Source: Candidatus Streptomyces philanthi
Lineage (GTDB): Bacteria > Actinomycetota > Actinomycetes > Streptomycetales > Streptomycetaceae
DNA length: 64,000 nucleotides
Direction of reading: 5' to 3'
Assembly: GCA_018114805.1 (NCBI GenBank)
Contig: CP073042.1
Span: forward strand, 2,480,001 to 2,544,000
Below are positions 20,507 through 31,720 of this stretch, one piece after another. The notes under the pieces are model-generated. The model ran no database searches. It was not told the DNA's origin and worked only from the letters and a program-made list of their open reading frames with translations. The position numbers were made by a program, and so were the translations under genes. The number at the start of each line of letters is the position of its first letter. The stretch's first letter is position 1.

Positions 20507-20664
20507 GGGTCGCCTTCTTCCGCCTTCCGGGGTTCGTGATACCTGCACACACAACAGTACGGACGTGGCGCTCCCAGGAGCACCACGGCCGTACACACAC
20601 TGTCACCGCACCGCGGCGGGCACCCGACGCGTACGTCGCAGCCGGCCCGCCCCGCTCACGGACC

Positions 20665-21351
20665 TCACGGACCGGGAACGGTCCGCCCGTCGGCCTCCGA
20701 GGCCCGCTGCGGCAGGGCCTCCATGGCCCGCTGCGTCACCTCGGCCACCTTGCCCAGCGCCGAGATCGTCACGACCAGGCCCTGGGCCTTGCAGAAGTCG
20801 ATGATCGGCTCGGTCTCGCTGTGGTAAACCTCAAGGCGCTTGCGGACCGTTTCCTCGCTGTCGTCCTCACGCTGGTACAGGGCGCCGCCGCAGATGTCGC
20901 AGACACCCTCCACCTTCGGCTTGCTGTACTCCACGTGGAAGGTGTGGCTGGAGTCCGTACGGCAGGTGCGCCGGCCGGCGATCCGCTTCACGACCTCGCC
21001 GTCGGGGACCTCCAGGTCCAGCACCGCGTCGAGCCGCAGCCCCTCGTCGGCCAGGAGCTGGTCGAGGACCTGGGCCTGGTGGAGGTTGCGCGGGAACCCG
21101 TCGAGCAGGAAGCCGTGCTCCGCGTCGGGCTGGGCCATGCGGTCCTTGGCCATGCCAACCGTGACCTCGTCCGGCACCAGTTGTCCGGCCTTCATGTACT
21201 CCTGGGCCTTCTGGCCCAGGGGCGTGCCCTGACTGATGTTCGCGCGGAAAAGGTCACCCGTGGAAATGTGCGGGATTAACAAGTTCTTGGCGAGGTACGC
21301 GGCCTGCGTTCCCTTGCCCGCCCCGGGAGGCCCGACGAGGACGATTCGCAT
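20665..21351 (-). CDS. adk: Adenylate kinase
   Basis: 228 residues from ATG 21351 (MRIVLVGPPGAGKGTQAAYL), with the P-loop GPPGAGKGT, the AMP-binding segment ISTGDLFRANI and LLDGFPRN. The LID is the long form and has Cys/His zinc-type ligands (GRRTCRT, an SSH, then CDIC). Balances ATP, ADP and AMP. The start codon overlaps the secY stop (TGATG), so it is translationally coupled. The C-terminus is about ten residues longer than I expect for Streptomyces, ending RTVPGP. Confidence 0.96.
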   Translation of the reverse strand: MRIVLVGPPGAGKGTQAAYLAKNLLIPHISTGDLFRANISQGTPLGQKAQEYMKAGQLVPDEVTVGMAKDRMAQPDAEHGFLLDGFPRNLHQAQVLDQLLADEGLRLDAVLDLEVPDGEVVKRIAGRRTCRTDSSHTFHVEYSKPKVEGVCDICGGALYQREDDSEETVRKRLEVYHSETEPIIDFCKAQGLVVTISALGKVAEVTQRAMEALPQRASEADGRTVPGP

Positions 21352-22664
21352 CAGCGGAGGAACCCTTCGTAGTGTCGCTGCTGAAGCTGGCTCTCGATCT
21401 GCTTCACCGTCTCCAGACCCACACCCACGATGATGAGGATGCTGGTACCACCGAATGGGAAGTTCTGATTGGCGTTGAGCGTCACCAGCGCCACCGTCGG
21501 CACCAGAGCGATCAGGCCCAGATAGAGCGAGCCGGGCCACGTGATGCGGTTCAGCACGTAGCTCAAGTACTCCGCAGTGGGACGACCAGCCCGGATACCC
21601 GGGATGAAGCCACCATACTTCTTCATGTTGTCAGCAACTTCTTCGGGGTTGAAGGAGATCGCGACGTAGAAGAAGGCGAAGAAGACGATCAGCAGGAAGT
21701 ACGTGACGATGTAGACCGGGTGGTCACCCGTCACGAAGTTGTTCTCGATCCACGTCGCCCATTCCGAGTCGGAGCCGCTGAATTGAGCGATCAGCGCCGG
21801 AATGTAGAGCAGCGAGGAAGCGAAGATGACCGGGATCACACCCGCCTGGTTCACCTTCAGCGGGATGTAGGTCGAGGTCCCGCCGTACGAGCGGCGGCCA
21901 ATCATGCGCTTCGCGTACTGGACGGGAATGCGCCGCTGCGCCTGCTCCACGAAGACCACCAGGGCCACCATCGCCAGACCACAGACGATGACGAGGCTGA
22001 ACTCCAGCCAGCCGTCCATGATATTGCCCTGCTGCCGGATCGCCCACAGCGCGCTCGGGAAGCCGGCGGCGATCGAGACGAACATCAGGATCGACATGCC
22101 GTTGCCGATGCCGCGGTCGGTGAGGAGTTCACCGAGCCACATCACCAGCGCGGTGCCGGCGGTCATGGTGAGGACCATGGTGATCGTGACGAAGATCGAC
22201 TGGTCCGGGACGATGTCGTTGCCGACTGAGCAGTTCTGGAAGAGCGAGCCACTGCGCGCGGTGGCCACCAGGCCGGTGCCCTGCAAGATCGCGAGCGCCA
22301 CCGTCAGGTAACGGGTGTACTGCGTGATCTTCGCCTGCCCGGACTGACCCTCCTTCTTGAGGGCCTCAAGGCGGGGGATCACCACCGTGAGCAACTGAAG
22401 GATGATGCTCGCCGTGATGTACGGCATGATCCCTAGCGCGAAGATGGTGATCTGCAGCAGGGCGCCACCGCTGAACATGTTCACCAGACCGAACAGACCC
22501 TGCTGGGCCTCAGCCTGATCCATGCACTCTTGGACGTTCTTGTAGTCGATGCCCGGGACCGGGACATGCGCCCCGAGCCGGAACAGGACAATGATGCCCA
22601 ACGTGAAGAGCAGCTTCTTGCGCAGGTCGGGCGTCTTGAACGCTCGGGCGAACGCGGTGAGCAC
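21351..22664 (-). CDS. secY: Preprotein translocase subunit SecY
   Basis: 437 residues and ten hydrophobic segments; forms the protein-conducting channel with SecE and SecG. Starts MLTAFARAFKTPDLRKK. Typical blocks are FRLGAHVPVPGIDY, GIMPYITASIILQLLT, QRRIPVQYAKRM and the C-terminal FNPEEVADNMKKYGGFIPGI and PGSLYLGLIALVP. It follows rplO by 201 bases with a strong hairpin between, so it can be transcribed from its own promoter as well as by read-through. Couples to adk. Confidence 0.97.
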   Translation of the reverse strand: MLTAFARAFKTPDLRKKLLFTLGIIVLFRLGAHVPVPGIDYKNVQECMDQAEAQQGLFGLVNMFSGGALLQITIFALGIMPYITASIILQLLTVVIPRLEALKKEGQSGQAKITQYTRYLTVALAILQGTGLVATARSGSLFQNCSVGNDIVPDQSIFVTITMVLTMTAGTALVMWLGELLTDRGIGNGMSILMFVSIAAGFPSALWAIRQQGNIMDGWLEFSLVIVCGLAMVALVVFVEQAQRRIPVQYAKRMIGRRSYGGTSTYIPLKVNQAGVIPVIFASSLLYIPALIAQFSGSDSEWATWIENNFVTGDHPVYIVTYFLLIVFFAFFYVAISFNPEEVADNMKKYGGFIPGIRAGRPTAEYLSYVLNRITWPGSLYLGLIALVPTVALVTLNANQNFPFGGTSILIIVGVGLETVKQIESQLQQRHYEGFLR

Positions 22665-22820
22665 GGTGCCTCCTGCGCCCCCCGCGTCGAGCGCGAGAGG
22701 TGACGGTCTTGAGGATCGACGAATACAAATCAGTCAAAACCCGCGCGGAAACAGGCCACGCGGAGGGTAACAGCGCACGCCACCTTACCGGCGACTGGGC
22801 CCCCCTAGGAACGACCAACC

Positions 22821-22848
22821 GGGGATGCCCCTTATGAGGGGCATCCCC
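22821..22848 (-). terminator. Perfect hairpin between rplO and secY
   Basis: GGGGATGCCCCT and its exact complement form a 12-base stem with a TATG loop. It lies just after the rplO stop in transcript order and just before the secY promoter region. It is a strong candidate for (partial) termination of the S10-spc transcript. Confidence 0.75.
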
Positions 22849-22865
22849 GGCAGGTTGTCACGGGC

Positions 22866-23330
22866 TCAGATGAGCTCGGTGACGGTGCCGCCGGCGGCGG
22901 CGATCTTCTCCTTGGCGGAGCCAGAGACGGCGTCCACCGTCACCTGCAACGCCACGGAGATCTCGCCGGTGCCGAGCACCTTGACGAGCTCGTTCTTGCG
23001 CACCGCGCCCTTGGCGACCAGGTCGGCCACCGTGACCTCGCCACCCTGCGGGTAGAGCGACGCCAGCTTGTCCAGGTTGACGACCTGGAACTGCTTGTGC
23101 GCGGGGTTCTTGAAGCCCTTCAGCTTCGGGAGGCGCATGTGGAGGGGCATCTGCCCACCCTCGAAGCGCTCCGGAACCTGGTAGCGGGCCTTCGTGCCCT
23201 TGGTACCACGACCGGCCGTCTTACCCTTCGACGCCTCACCACGACCCACACGGGTCTTGGCGGTCTTGGCGCCCGGGGCGGGACGGAGGTTGTGGACCTT
23301 CAGCGGCTTGCTCTCGGAGGAACCAGCCAT
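22866..23330 (-). CDS. rplO: 50S ribosomal protein L15 (uL15)
   Basis: 154 residues: [20 protein letters not shown], the Gly/Lys-rich loop [19 protein letters not shown] that threads into 23S rRNA, then [18 protein letters not shown]. Last gene of the spc part before the 22821 hairpin. Its start abuts the rpmD stop (2 bases apart). Confidence 0.97.
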   Translation of the reverse strand: MAGSSESKPLKVHNLRPAPGAKTAKTRVGRGEASKGKTAGRGTKGTKARYQVPERFEGGQMPLHMRLPKLKGFKNPAHKQFQVVNLDKLASLYPQGGEVTVADLVAKGAVRKNELVKVLGTGEISVALQVTVDAVSGSAKEKIAAAGGTVTELI

Positions 23331-23332
23331 GA

Positions 23333-23515
23333 TCAGTCGACCTCCTCAACCGTCACGAGGTGGCGAACGGTCTGCACCATGCCGCGGAACTCGGGGCGGT
23401 CTTCCTTGACCACGACGTCGCCCAGCTTCTTCAGGCCGAGCGAGCGCAGCGTGTCACGGTGGTTCTGCTTGCTGCCGATGTACGACTTCGTCTGCGTGAC
23501 CTTGAGGCGAGCCAT
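23333..23515 (-). CDS. rpmD: 50S ribosomal protein L30 (uL30)
   Basis: 60 residues from ATG 23515: [20 protein letters not shown], with [17 protein letters not shown] following. The ATG overlaps the rpsE stop codon (TAATG), so translation is coupled. A longer open frame upstream runs through rpsE in another phase and is not part of the protein. Confidence 0.96.
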   Translation of the reverse strand: MARLKVTQTKSYIGSKQNHRDTLRSLGLKKLGDVVVKEDRPEFRGMVQTVRHLVTVEEVD

Positions 23516-24105
23516 TACGCACCCACCCCGGCACACGCCCGCAGCAGTGCGGCGGAGGCGACGTCTTCCAGCGGCAGGCCACGACGGGCGGCGATCTCCT
23601 CGGGACGCTGAAGCCCCTGCAGAGCCGCACGCGTGGCGTGCACGATGTTGATCGGGTTCGACGAACCGAGCGACTTGCTCAGCACGTCGTGGATGCCCGC
23701 GCACTCCAGGACGGCGCGCACCGGGCCACCGGCGATCACACCGGTACCGGGGGACGCCGGCTTGAGCAGCACGACACCCGCGGCCTCCTCACCCTGGATC
23801 GGGTGCGGGATGGTGCCCTGGATCCGGGGGACCTTGAAGAAGTTCTTCTTGGCCTCCTCAACGCCCTTGGCGATGGCGGCCGGAACCTCCTTCGCCTTCC
23901 CGTATCCGACACCCACGGTGCCGTCACCGTCGCCCACCACGACCAGCGCGGTGAAGCTGAAGCGACGACCACCCTTCACGACCTTGGCGACGCGGTTGAT
24001 CGCGACAACGCGCTCAACGTACGCGGTCTTCTCGGCAGCAGCGCCGCCGTCCCGGCCCTTCCGGTCCCGCCGCTCGCCGCCACCGCGGCGCTGGGGTCCA
24101 GCCAT
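23515..24105 (-). CDS. rpsE: 30S ribosomal protein S5 (uS5)
   Basis: 196 residues. The N-terminal basic region ([20 protein letters not shown]) precedes the double-stranded-RNA-binding-like domain [20 protein letters not shown]. The decoding-site loop is [17 protein letters not shown], followed by [15 protein letters not shown]. Spectinomycin-site residues look wild type (VKGGRRFSF). Overlaps rpmD by one base. Confidence 0.97.
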   Translation of the reverse strand: MAGPQRRGGGERRDRKGRDGGAAAEKTAYVERVVAINRVAKVVKGGRRFSFTALVVVGDGDGTVGVGYGKAKEVPAAIAKGVEEAKKNFFKVPRIQGTIPHPIQGEEAAGVVLLKPASPGTGVIAGGPVRAVLECAGIHDVLSKSLGSSNPINIVHATRAALQGLQRPEEIAARRGLPLEDVASAALLRACAGVGA

Positions 24106-24152
24106 TGGTAATACCTCTCTCTGTTACGGTCCGCTAGCTCCGGAACCGGGGC

Positions 24153-24536
24153 TTAGAACTTCAGCCCGGCTTCGCGGGCGGCGTCCGCCAGAGCGGCGAT
24201 GCGCCCGGCGTACTGATTGCCACCGCGGTCGAACACCACGGCCTCGACGCCGGCGGCCTTGGCACGCTCGGCCACCAGGGCTCCGACCTGCTGGGCCTGG
24301 GCGATCTTGTCGCCTTCTCCGCCGCGGATCGACGCGTCCAGGGTCGACGCCGACGCGAGCGTGTGGCACGCGATGTCGTCGATGACCTGCGCCACCATGT
24401 GGCGGTTGGAACGCGTGACCACGAGGCGGGGACGCTCGGGCGTACCCGAGATCCGCTTGCGAACGCGGATGTGGCGACGCTTGAGGGCGGCGCCCTTGCG
24501 GGCATTGCCCTTCGCGATCTTCACACCGTATGCCAT
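24153..24536 (-). CDS. rplR: 50S ribosomal protein L18 (uL18)
   Basis: 127 residues; binds 5S rRNA with L5. It starts [20 protein letters not shown] and has the conserved [18 protein letters not shown] and [20 protein letters not shown] near the end. Three bases downstream of rplF, tightly coupled. Confidence 0.97.
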   Translation of the reverse strand: MAYGVKIAKGNARKGAALKRRHIRVRKRISGTPERPRLVVTRSNRHMVAQVIDDIACHTLASASTLDASIRGGEGDKIAQAQQVGALVAERAKAAGVEAVVFDRGGNQYAGRIAALADAAREAGLKF

Positions 24537-24539
24537 GGC

Positions 24540-25079
24540 TTACTTACCAGCCTTTCCGACCTTGCGGCGGATGACCTCGCCCGCGTACTTCACGCCCTTG
24601 GCCTTGTACGGATCGGGCTTGCGCAGCTTGCGGATGTTCGCGGCGACCTCGCCGACCTTCTGCTTGTCGATGCCCTCGACGCTGAGCTTGGTCGGGGACT
24701 CGACCTTGAAGGTGATGCCCTCGGGGGCCTCGATCAGGATGGGGTGGCTGTAGCCCAGCGAGAACTCCAGGTTGGAGCCCTTCGCCTGGACGCGGTAGCC
24801 CACACCGCTGATCTCCAGAGCCTTGCTGTAGCCCGCGGTCACGCCGGTGATCATGTTCGCCACCAGCGTCCGGGACAGGCCGTGCAGGGCCTTGTTCTGA
24901 CGCTCGTCGTTGGGGCGTGTGACGCTGAGCACGCCGTCCTCGCCCTTAGCGATCTCGATGGGCGCGGCTACGGTGTGGCTGAGGCTGCCCTTGGGGCCCT
25001 TCACCTGGACCGTACGGCCATCGATGGTGACGTCCACACCAGCGGGAACCTGGATGGGCAGCCGTCCGATACGCGACAT
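24540..25079 (-). CDS. rplF: 50S ribosomal protein L6 (uL6)
   Basis: 179 residues, two duplicated alpha/beta domains: [20 protein letters not shown] at the start, and the C-terminal rRNA-binding motif [19 protein letters not shown] [20 protein letters not shown] with [18 protein letters not shown]. 21 bases after rpsH. Confidence 0.97.
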   Translation of the reverse strand: MSRIGRLPIQVPAGVDVTIDGRTVQVKGPKGSLSHTVAAPIEIAKGEDGVLSVTRPNDERQNKALHGLSRTLVANMITGVTAGYSKALEISGVGYRVQAKGSNLEFSLGYSHPILIEAPEGITFKVESPTKLSVEGIDKQKVGEVAANIRKLRKPDPYKAKGVKYAGEVIRRKVGKAGK

Positions 25080-25100
25080 TGGCTATTCCTCCGTTCCCGG

Positions 25101-25499
25101 TTACCAGACGTAGGCGAGGACTTCCCCACCCACGCCCTTCTTCTGCGCCTGCTGGCCGGTGAGGAGACCGTGCGACGTGGAGATGATCGCCACGCCCAGG
25201 CCGCCGAGAACCTTCGGCAGGTTGGTGGACTTTGCGTAGACCCGCAGGCCCGGCTTCGAGATGCGCTTGATGCCGGCGATCGAACGCTCACGGTTCGGGC
25301 CGAACTTCAGCTCGAGGATGAGGTTCTTGCCGACCTCGGCGTCCTCGACCTTCCAGCCGGTGATGTAACCCTCCTGCTGGAGGATCTCTGCGATGTGCGA
25401 CTTGATCTTGCTGTGCGGCATCGCCACCGAGTCGTGGTACGCCGAGTTCGCGTTTCGCAGACGCGTCAGCATGTCTGCGATGGGATCAGTCATGGTCAT
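25101..25499 (-). CDS. rpsH: 30S ribosomal protein S8 (uS8)
   Basis: 132 residues: [20 protein letters not shown] at the start and the rRNA-binding [20 protein letters not shown] near the end. In enterobacteria S8 represses the spc operon by binding its mRNA; whether that holds here is unknown. It is separated from rpsN by an unusually long 278-base gap (25500-25777). Confidence 0.97.
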   Translation of the reverse strand: MTMTDPIADMLTRLRNANSAYHDSVAMPHSKIKSHIAEILQQEGYITGWKVEDAEVGKNLILELKFGPNRERSIAGIKRISKPGLRVYAKSTNLPKVLGGLGVAIISTSHGLLTGQQAQKKGVGGEVLAYVW

Positions 25500-25777
25500 G
25501 AATTGGCCTTCGGCCTCTCTCGCCGGGGTTTCCTATCTGCGCCATCCCTCTCCCCGATCAGCTCGGGACGGGTGCGGCGCGGGGACCTTCGGCGTAGTAA
25601 GCGACTTCTTGCGGACGTCGTCCGCAGTGGTCTCGGACCGCGGGGCGCCCAAGTCTTCTACCTTACGGGACGAAGGGCCGGGTCCCCGCCGGTCCGATGC
25701 TTACCGAGAGCTCCGGTGAACCGTACGCTCAGCCCGCGTGGCCCCCCCGAGGGGCGCTCACCAGGCGGGGAACGGTA
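25500..25777. other. Long untranslated gap inside the spc operon
   Basis: 278 bases between rpsN and rpsH with no open reading frame of ribosomal type, while most neighbouring spacers are 0-50 bases. It contains a possible stem in CCCCCCCGAGGGG (25742 region) and a block of mixed composition near 25560-25680. It may hold an internal promoter or a leader that separates rpsH expression from the genes upstream. Confidence 0.45.
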
Positions 25778-25963
25778 TTACCAGGAGCTCTTGGTGACGC
25801 CCGGCAGCTCGCCACGGTGGGCCATCTCACGAAGGCACACCCGGCACAGGGCAAACTTGCGGTAGACGGAGTGCGGCCGGCCACAGCGCTGGCAGCGGTT
25901 GTACGCGCGCACAGCGAACTTCGGCTTGCGGGCGGCCTTAGCGATAAGAGCCTTCTTCGCCAC
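25778..25963 (-). CDS. rpsN: 30S ribosomal protein S14, zinc-binding type Z (uS14)
   Basis: 61 residues, short zinc form: [19 protein letters not shown], then the Cys4 site CQRCGRP and CRVCLRE, ending LPGVTKSSW. Streptomyces may also carry a longer zinc-independent S14 elsewhere. Located 2 bases after rplE, its usual place. Confidence 0.97.
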   Translation of the reverse strand: MAKKALIAKAARKPKFAVRAYNRCQRCGRPHSVYRKFALCRVCLREMAHRGELPGVTKSSW

Positions 25964-25965
25964 GG

Positions 25966-26526
25966 TCAGTTCTCCTTGAACGGGAAGCCGAGGTGACGAA
26001 GCAGGGCACGGCCCTCATCGTCGTTCTGGGCGGTCGTCACCACGGTGATGTCCATGCCCCGGACCCGGTCGATCTTGTCCTGGTCGATCTCGTGGAACAT
26101 GACCTGCTCCGTGAGACCGAAGGTGTAGTTGCCCCGGCCGTCGAACTGCTTGGGCGACAGGCCGCGGAAGTCGCGGATGCGCGGGAGCGCCAGCGACAGC
26201 GTGCGGTCCAGGAACTCCCACATCCGGTCACCGCGGAGGGTGACGTGGGCACCGATCGGCTGACCCTCACGCAGCTTGAACTGCGCGATGGACTTGCGGG
26301 CCTTGGTGACGGCCGGCTTCTGACCGGTGATCGTGGTGAGGTCGCGGATGGCGCCCTCGATCAGCTTAGAGTCGCGGGCGGCGTCGCCCACACCCATGTT
26401 GACCACGATCTTGGTGAGGCCGGGAACCTGCATGACGTTCTCGTACGAGAACTCCTCACGCAGCTTGGCCGTGCTCTCTTCGCGGTAGCGCTGCTTCAGA
26501 CGCGGCGCGTTGGTGGTGGCAGTCAT
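25966..26526 (-). CDS. rplE: 50S ribosomal protein L5 (uL5)
   Basis: 186 residues; contacts 5S rRNA and the P-site tRNA. Hallmarks: [40 protein letters not shown] and [19 protein letters not shown]. It overlaps the rplX stop by one base (TGATG). Confidence 0.97.
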   Translation of the reverse strand: MTATTNAPRLKQRYREESTAKLREEFSYENVMQVPGLTKIVVNMGVGDAARDSKLIEGAIRDLTTITGQKPAVTKARKSIAQFKLREGQPIGAHVTLRGDRMWEFLDRTLSLALPRIRDFRGLSPKQFDGRGNYTFGLTEQVMFHEIDQDKIDRVRGMDITVVTTAQNDDEGRALLRHLGFPFKEN

Positions 26527-26849
26527 CAGATGTCCTCACCGGTCCGCTTGGCAACGCGGATCTTGTTGCCCTCGTCATCGAAGCGGTACCCGACGCGGGT
26601 GACGACCTTCTGGCCGTCCTTCTCCACCACGAGCTGAACGTTGCTCACGTGGATGGGGGCCTCGGTCGTCACGATGCCGCCGGTCTTCGAACCGCGAGCG
26701 GTCTGGCCGGCCTTCGTGTGCTTCTTGACCCGGTTGACACCCTCGACCAGGACCCGGTCCTCGCGGGGGTAAGCCACGATGACCTTGCCCTGCTTGCCCT
26801 TGTCCTTACCGGTGATGACCTGGACCAGGTCGCCCTTCTTGATCTTCAT
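26526..26849 (-). CDS. rplX: 50S ribosomal protein L24 (uL24)
   Basis: 107 residues with the KOW motif near the start: [20 protein letters not shown] and [19 protein letters not shown]. An early-assembly initiator of the large subunit. Three bases after rplN. Confidence 0.97.
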   Translation of the reverse strand: MKIKKGDLVQVITGKDKGKQGKVIVAYPREDRVLVEGVNRVKKHTKAGQTARGSKTGGIVTTEAPIHVSNVQLVVEKDGQKVVTRVGYRFDDEGNKIRVAKRTGEDI

Positions 26850-26852
26850 CGG

Positions 26853-27221
26853 TTACAGCACCTCCGGCGCGAGCGAGACGATCTTCATGAACTTCTTCTC
26901 GCGCAGCTCACGGCCGACCGGGCCGAAGATACGGGTGCCGCGGGGGTCGCCGTCGTTCTTCAGAATGACGGCGGCGTTCTCGTCGAAGCGGATGTACGAG
27001 CCATCGGGGCGACGGCGCTCCTTGACGGTGCGCACGATGACCGCCTTGATGACGTCACCCTTCTTCACGTTGCCACCGGGGATCGCATCCTTGACGGTGG
27101 CGACGATGACGTCACCGATGCCCGCGTAGCGGCGACCGGAACCACCGAGAACACGGATGCAAAGGATCTCCTTCGCACCAGTGTTGTCGGCGACGCGCAG
27201 TCGCGACTCCTGCTGGATCAC
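26853..27221 (-). CDS. rplN: 50S ribosomal protein L14 (uL14)
   Basis: 122 residues: [40 protein letters not shown] and the C-terminal [12 protein letters not shown]. About 100 bases downstream of rpsQ; that spacer (27222-27323) has G/C-rich inverted repeats (GGCGGGGAC/GTCCCCGCC and GGGGGTCCCCCTC) that could fold. Confidence 0.97.
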   Translation of the reverse strand: MIQQESRLRVADNTGAKEILCIRVLGGSGRRYAGIGDVIVATVKDAIPGGNVKKGDVIKAVIVRTVKERRRPDGSYIRFDENAAVILKNDGDPRGTRIFGPVGRELREKKFMKIVSLAPEVL

Positions 27222-27323
27222 GTCTATCTCCTGATCGTCTGCCGGTTCCCGGCGGGGACCCGGTCGCCCGAGTCCCCGCCGAGCCTGGCGGAACTATTCC
27301 GAGGGGGTCCCCCTCAGAGGGGA

Positions 27324-27608
27324 TTACTTGGCCTTCTCGAGGATCTCGACGATGCGCCAGCGCTTCGTCGCGGACAGCGGCCGGGTCTCCATCAGGAGGA
27401 CGCGGTCACCGACACCGGCGGCGTTCTGCTCGTCGTGCGCCTTGAGCTTGTTCGTACGACGGATGACCTTGCCGTACAGCGCGTGCTTGACACGGTCCTC
27501 AACGGCGACGACGACGGTCTTGTCCATCTTGTCGCTGACGACCAGACCCTCACGGGTCTTGCGGAAGCCGCGGTCCTGGTTGTTCTCAGTCACATTCATC
27601 TCGCTCAT
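27324..27608 (-). CDS. rpsQ: 30S ribosomal protein S17 (uS17)
   Basis: 94 residues: an OB-fold with [39 protein letters not shown] and [20 protein letters not shown]. The N-terminus [19 protein letters not shown] is the usual Streptomyces extension. Start codon overlaps the rpmC stop by one base. Confidence 0.97.
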   Translation of the reverse strand: MSEMNVTENNQDRGFRKTREGLVVSDKMDKTVVVAVEDRVKHALYGKVIRRTNKLKAHDEQNAAGVGDRVLLMETRPLSATKRWRIVEILEKAK

Positions 27609-27832
27609 CAGGCGCTCTCCACCGTCTCGATGCCGAGCTCGCGCTCGCGCATCAGGGTGTAGATCCGGGCGATGTCCTTGCGGACGGCCTTCAGCCGGCC
27701 GTGGTTCTCAAGCTGTCCGGTCGCCGCCTGGAAGCGGAGGTTGAACAGCTCCTCCTTGGCCTCGCGCAGCTTGGCGACGAGATCCTCGTCGTTCAGCTCG
27801 CGCAGCTCGGTCGCCTTGGTACCGGCCGCCAT
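27608..27832 (-). CDS. rpmC: 50S ribosomal protein L29 (uL29)
   Basis: 74 residues from ATG 27832 ([20 protein letters not shown]), two-helix hairpin with [20 protein letters not shown] and [22 protein letters not shown] one codon upstream (27835) is also possible. The ATG sits within the rplP stop (TGATG), so coupling favours the ATG. Confidence 0.96.
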   Translation of the reverse strand: MAAGTKATELRELNDEDLVAKLREAKEELFNLRFQAATGQLENHGRLKAVRKDIARIYTLMRERELGIETVESA

Positions 27833-28251
27833 CACGACTCACCTGCCTCGCGCCGGACGATCCGGCACTTCATCGGAAGCTTGTGGGCGGCGCGGGTCAG
27901 CGCCTCCTTAGCGACCTTCTCGTTCGGGTAGGACAGCTCGAACATCACCCGACCGGGCTTGACGTTCGCGATCCACCACTCCGGCGAACCCTTACCGGAA
28001 CCCATGCGGGTCTCGGCGGGCTTCTTGGTGAGCGGCCGGTCCGGGTAGATGTTGATCCAGACCTTGCCGCCACGCTTGATGTGGCGGGTCATGGCGATAC
28101 GAGCGGCCTCGATCTGGCGATTCGTGACGTACGCCGGCGTGACGGCCTGGATGCCGTACTCCCCGAACGCCAGCTCCGTGCCGCCCTTGGCCATACCCGA
28201 CCGCTTCGGGTGGTGCTGCTTGCGGTGCTTGACCCTGCGAGGGATCAGCAT
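27832..28251 (-). CDS. rplP: 50S ribosomal protein L16 (uL16)
   Basis: 139 residues from ATG 28251: [40 protein letters not shown] and the peptidyl-transferase-side loop [20 protein letters not shown]. The Arg in KPAETRMG (hydroxylation site in E. coli, R81) is present. Only 5 bases downstream of rpsC. Confidence 0.97.
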   Translation of the reverse strand: MLIPRRVKHRKQHHPKRSGMAKGGTELAFGEYGIQAVTPAYVTNRQIEAARIAMTRHIKRGGKVWINIYPDRPLTKKPAETRMGSGKGSPEWWIANVKPGRVMFELSYPNEKVAKEALTRAAHKLPMKCRIVRREAGES

Positions 28252-28256
28252 GTCGG

Positions 28257-29096
28257 TCAGGCCTCCGTTCCGGTGGTCTCCGCCGGAGCAGCGGCGGCGG
28301 GCGCCTCGGCCTTGGGGGCCTCGGCAGCCGGGGCCGACTGCTGCTGCGGCTTGCGGCCGCGGCCGCCACGCTCGCCACCCCGGCCGCCACGGGCCGGGCG
28401 CTCGTTGCCGCCGCCACGCGAGGGGCGGTTGCCCGCGCGGGCCGCGGCGTTCTCGGCGCGGACCTCGGCGATGTTCTTGACGTCGCCCTTGTAGATCCAC
28501 ACCTTCACGCCGATGCGGCCGAAGGACGTCTTGGCCTCGAAGAAGCCGTAGTCCACGTTGGCACGCAGGGTGTGCAGGGGCACGCGGCCCTCGCGGTAGA
28601 ACTCCGAGCGGGACATCTCGGCGCCGCCGAGACGGCCACCGCACTGGATCTTGATGCCCTTGGCGCCCGCCTTCATCGTCGACTGCATGCTCTTACGCAT
28701 GGCGCGACGGAAGGAGACACGCGAGGAGAGCTGCTCGGCGACGGCCTGGGCCACCAGCTGAGCGTCCGTCTCCGGGTTCTTCACCTCAAGGATGTTGAAC
28801 TGGATCTGCTTGCCGGTGAGCTTCTCCAGGTTGCCCCGGAGCCGGTCGGCCTCCGCGCCGCGGCGGCCGATGACGATGCCCGGCCGGGCGGTGTGCACGT
28901 CGACGCGGACCCGGTCCCGGGTGCGCTCGATCTCGACCTTGGAGATGCCGGCCCGCTCCATGCCCTGCGTGAGCATGCGACGGATCGCGACGTCTTCCTT
29001 GACGTAGTCCTTGTACAGCTTGTCGGCGTACCAGCGGGACTTGAAGTCCGTGGTCACACCAAGCCGGAACCCGTGCGGGTTTACCTTCTGTCCCAT
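28257..29096 (-). CDS. rpsC: 30S ribosomal protein S3 (uS3)
   Basis: 279 residues. KH domain with [20 protein letters not shown], then [20 protein letters not shown] and [15 protein letters not shown] at the mRNA entry. After about residue 215 comes a long Arg/Gly- then Pro/Ala-rich tail typical of Streptomyces and absent from E. coli. ATG overlaps the rplV stop (TAATG). Confidence 0.97.
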   Translation of the reverse strand: MGQKVNPHGFRLGVTTDFKSRWYADKLYKDYVKEDVAIRRMLTQGMERAGISKVEIERTRDRVRVDVHTARPGIVIGRRGAEADRLRGNLEKLTGKQIQFNILEVKNPETDAQLVAQAVAEQLSSRVSFRRAMRKSMQSTMKAGAKGIKIQCGGRLGGAEMSRSEFYREGRVPLHTLRANVDYGFFEAKTSFGRIGVKVWIYKGDVKNIAEVRAENAAARAGNRPSRGGGNERPARGGRGGERGGRGRKPQQQSAPAAEAPKAEAPAAAAPAETTGTEA

Positions 29097-29443
29097 TACC
29101 GGGTTCCTTCCTTGCTGCTGACGACCACGGTGATGTGGCTGGTCCGCTTGCGGATCCGGTAGGCACGGCCCTGGGCGCGCGGCCGGAACCGCTTCAGGGT
29201 CGGGCCCTCGTCGACGTAGGCCTCGGAGATGAAGAGGCTCTGAGCGTCGGTGTGGTCGTAGTTGTGCGCGGCGTTGGCAATGGCGCTGTCAAGCACCTTG
29301 CCCACCGGCACGCTGGCGGCCTGCGGGGCGAAACGCAGGAGCGCCTGAGCCTCCGTGGCATCCATGCCACGGATAAGGTCCACCACGCGGCGGGCCTTCA
29401 TGGGCGTGACGCGGATGTACCGCGCCTGGGCCCTGGCTTCCAT
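29096..29443 (-). CDS. rplV: 50S ribosomal protein L22 (uL22)
   Basis: 115 residues from ATG 29443 ([20 protein letters not shown]). The exit-tunnel loop is [20 protein letters not shown], with no insertion or deletion of the macrolide-resistance type that I can see. An ATG eight codons upstream (MTDTEGTT) is possible but the shorter start is the conserved one. Confidence 0.96.
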   Translation of the reverse strand: MEARAQARYIRVTPMKARRVVDLIRGMDATEAQALLRFAPQAASVPVGKVLDSAIANAAHNYDHTDAQSLFISEAYVDEGPTLKRFRPRAQGRAYRIRKRTSHITVVVSSKEGTR

Positions 29444-29527
29444 GGTTGTCCCTTCGGTGTCTGTCATGGTCGGTGCACCCCCCGCCGGAACGGGGAACCC
29501 CACCTTTCGGTCTTCGCTCTCCGCAGA

Positions 29528-29809
29528 TCAGCGACGACGCGACTTGCGGTCGTCCTTCTCGTGGCCGCGGAAGGTGCGGGTCGGCGCGAACTCGCCGAGC
29601 TTGTGGCCGACCATCGACTCGGTGACGAACACCGGGACGTGCTTGCGGCCGTCGTGCACCGCGATTGTGTGGCCGAGCATGGCCGGGACGATCATGGAGC
29701 GGCGGGACCAGGTCTTGATGACGTTCTTGGTGCCTGCCTCGTTCTGTACGTCCACCTTCTTGATCAGGTGGTCGTCGACGAAGGGCCCCTTCTTGAGACT
29801 GCGCGGCAT
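29528..29809 (-). CDS. rpsS: 30S ribosomal protein S19 (uS19)
   Basis: 93 residues: [40 protein letters not shown] and the C-terminal [19 protein letters not shown]. 12 bases after rplB. Confidence 0.97.
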   Translation of the reverse strand: MPRSLKKGPFVDDHLIKKVDVQNEAGTKNVIKTWSRRSMIVPAMLGHTIAVHDGRKHVPVFVTESMVGHKLGEFAPTRTFRGHEKDDRKSRRR

Positions 29810-29821
29810 CTAAACCCGCTC

Positions 29822-30658
<837 letters not shown>

Positions 30659-30705
30659 TTCTCAGTCCTCGGAAGATTCCGGACTTCTGGACGTTCCGAT
30701 CTCCG

Positions 30706-31038
30706 TTAGGAGACAGGGCCGCCCAAGATGTCGATACGGCCGCCCTCGGCGAGGGTCACGATGGCGCGCTTGGTGTCCTTCCGCTTGCCGAAACCGGTGC
30801 GGGTGCGCTTGCGCTTGCCCTGGCGGTTGATCGTGTTGACCCCAGTGACCTTGACCGAGAAGACCGCCTCGACGGCCTGCTTGATCTGGGTCTTGTTCGC
30901 GCGCGGGTCGACGATGAACGTGTACTTGTTCTCGTCGAGCAGCGCGTAGCTCTTCTCCGAAACCACCGGCTTGACCAGGATGTCACGGGGGTCCGTGAAG
31001 GTCTTGCTGGTGACGGTCTGCGCGGTTGCCTCACTCAT
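30706..31038 (-). CDS. rplW: 50S ribosomal protein L23 (uL23)
   Basis: 110 residues: [20 protein letters not shown] and [20 protein letters not shown]. It forms the docking site for trigger factor and SRP at the tunnel exit. Start codon overlaps the rplD stop (TGATG). Confidence 0.97.
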   Translation of the reverse strand: MSEATAQTVTSKTFTDPRDILVKPVVSEKSYALLDENKYTFIVDPRANKTQIKQAVEAVFSVKVTGVNTINRQGKRKRTRTGFGKRKDTKRAIVTLAEGGRIDILGGPVS

Positions 31039-31712
31039 CAGGCGTCGCTCCCTTCGAGCTCGGCCTCGGAGGCGACAGCCTTGGCAGACGCGGCCGGACC
31101 GGCCACGAAGGACTCGTAGGCAGCCTGCGTGAAGACCACGTCATCGGAGACGAGCACGTCGTACGTGTTGAGCTGGCCCGGCTCCAGGATGTGCACCTGG
31201 GGCAGGTTGCGGGCGGACAGCCACGCGGCCTCGTCGGACCGGTCGACGACCAGGAGCAGGTTCTTGCGCTCGCTGATCTCGCCGAACAGGTTCTTCGCGG
31301 CCTTGGTGGAGACCTCGCCCTCGACCACGCCGGTGACGACGTGGATGCGGTTGTGGCGCGCCCGGTCGGAGAGGGCACCGCGCAGGGCGGCGGCCTTCAT
31401 CTTCTTCGGGGTGCGCTGCGAGTAGTCGCGCGGCACGGGGCCGTGCACGACGCCACCGCCGGCGAACTGCGGCGCGCGGGTCGAGCCCTGACGGGCGCGG
31501 CCGGTGCCCTTCTGGCGGTAGGGCTTCTTGCCACCGCCGCGGACCTCGCCACGGGTCTTGGTCTTGTGCGTGCCCTGACGGGCAGCGGCCAGCTGGGCGA
31601 CGACGACCTGGTGGATCAGCGGAACGCTGACCTGCGCGTCGAAGATCTCCGAGGGGAGTTCGACGGTCCCGGCCTTGTCGCCTGCCGGCGAAAGGATGTC
31701 AATGGTGCTCAT
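31038..31712 (-). CDS. rplD: 50S ribosomal protein L4 (uL4)
   Basis: 224 residues. [20 protein letters not shown] at the start; the tunnel loop is [20 protein letters not shown] with the macrolide-relevant KGTGRAR in wild-type form. In E. coli L4 represses the S10 operon; unproven here. Eight bases after rplC. Confidence 0.97.
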   Translation of the reverse strand: MSTIDILSPAGDKAGTVELPSEIFDAQVSVPLIHQVVVAQLAAARQGTHKTKTRGEVRGGGKKPYRQKGTGRARQGSTRAPQFAGGGVVHGPVPRDYSQRTPKKMKAAALRGALSDRARHNRIHVVTGVVEGEVSTKAAKNLFGEISERKNLLLVVDRSDEAAWLSARNLPQVHILEPGQLNTYDVLVSDDVVFTQAAYESFVAGPAASAKAVASEAELEGSDA

Positions 31713-31720
31713 CGGTTACC

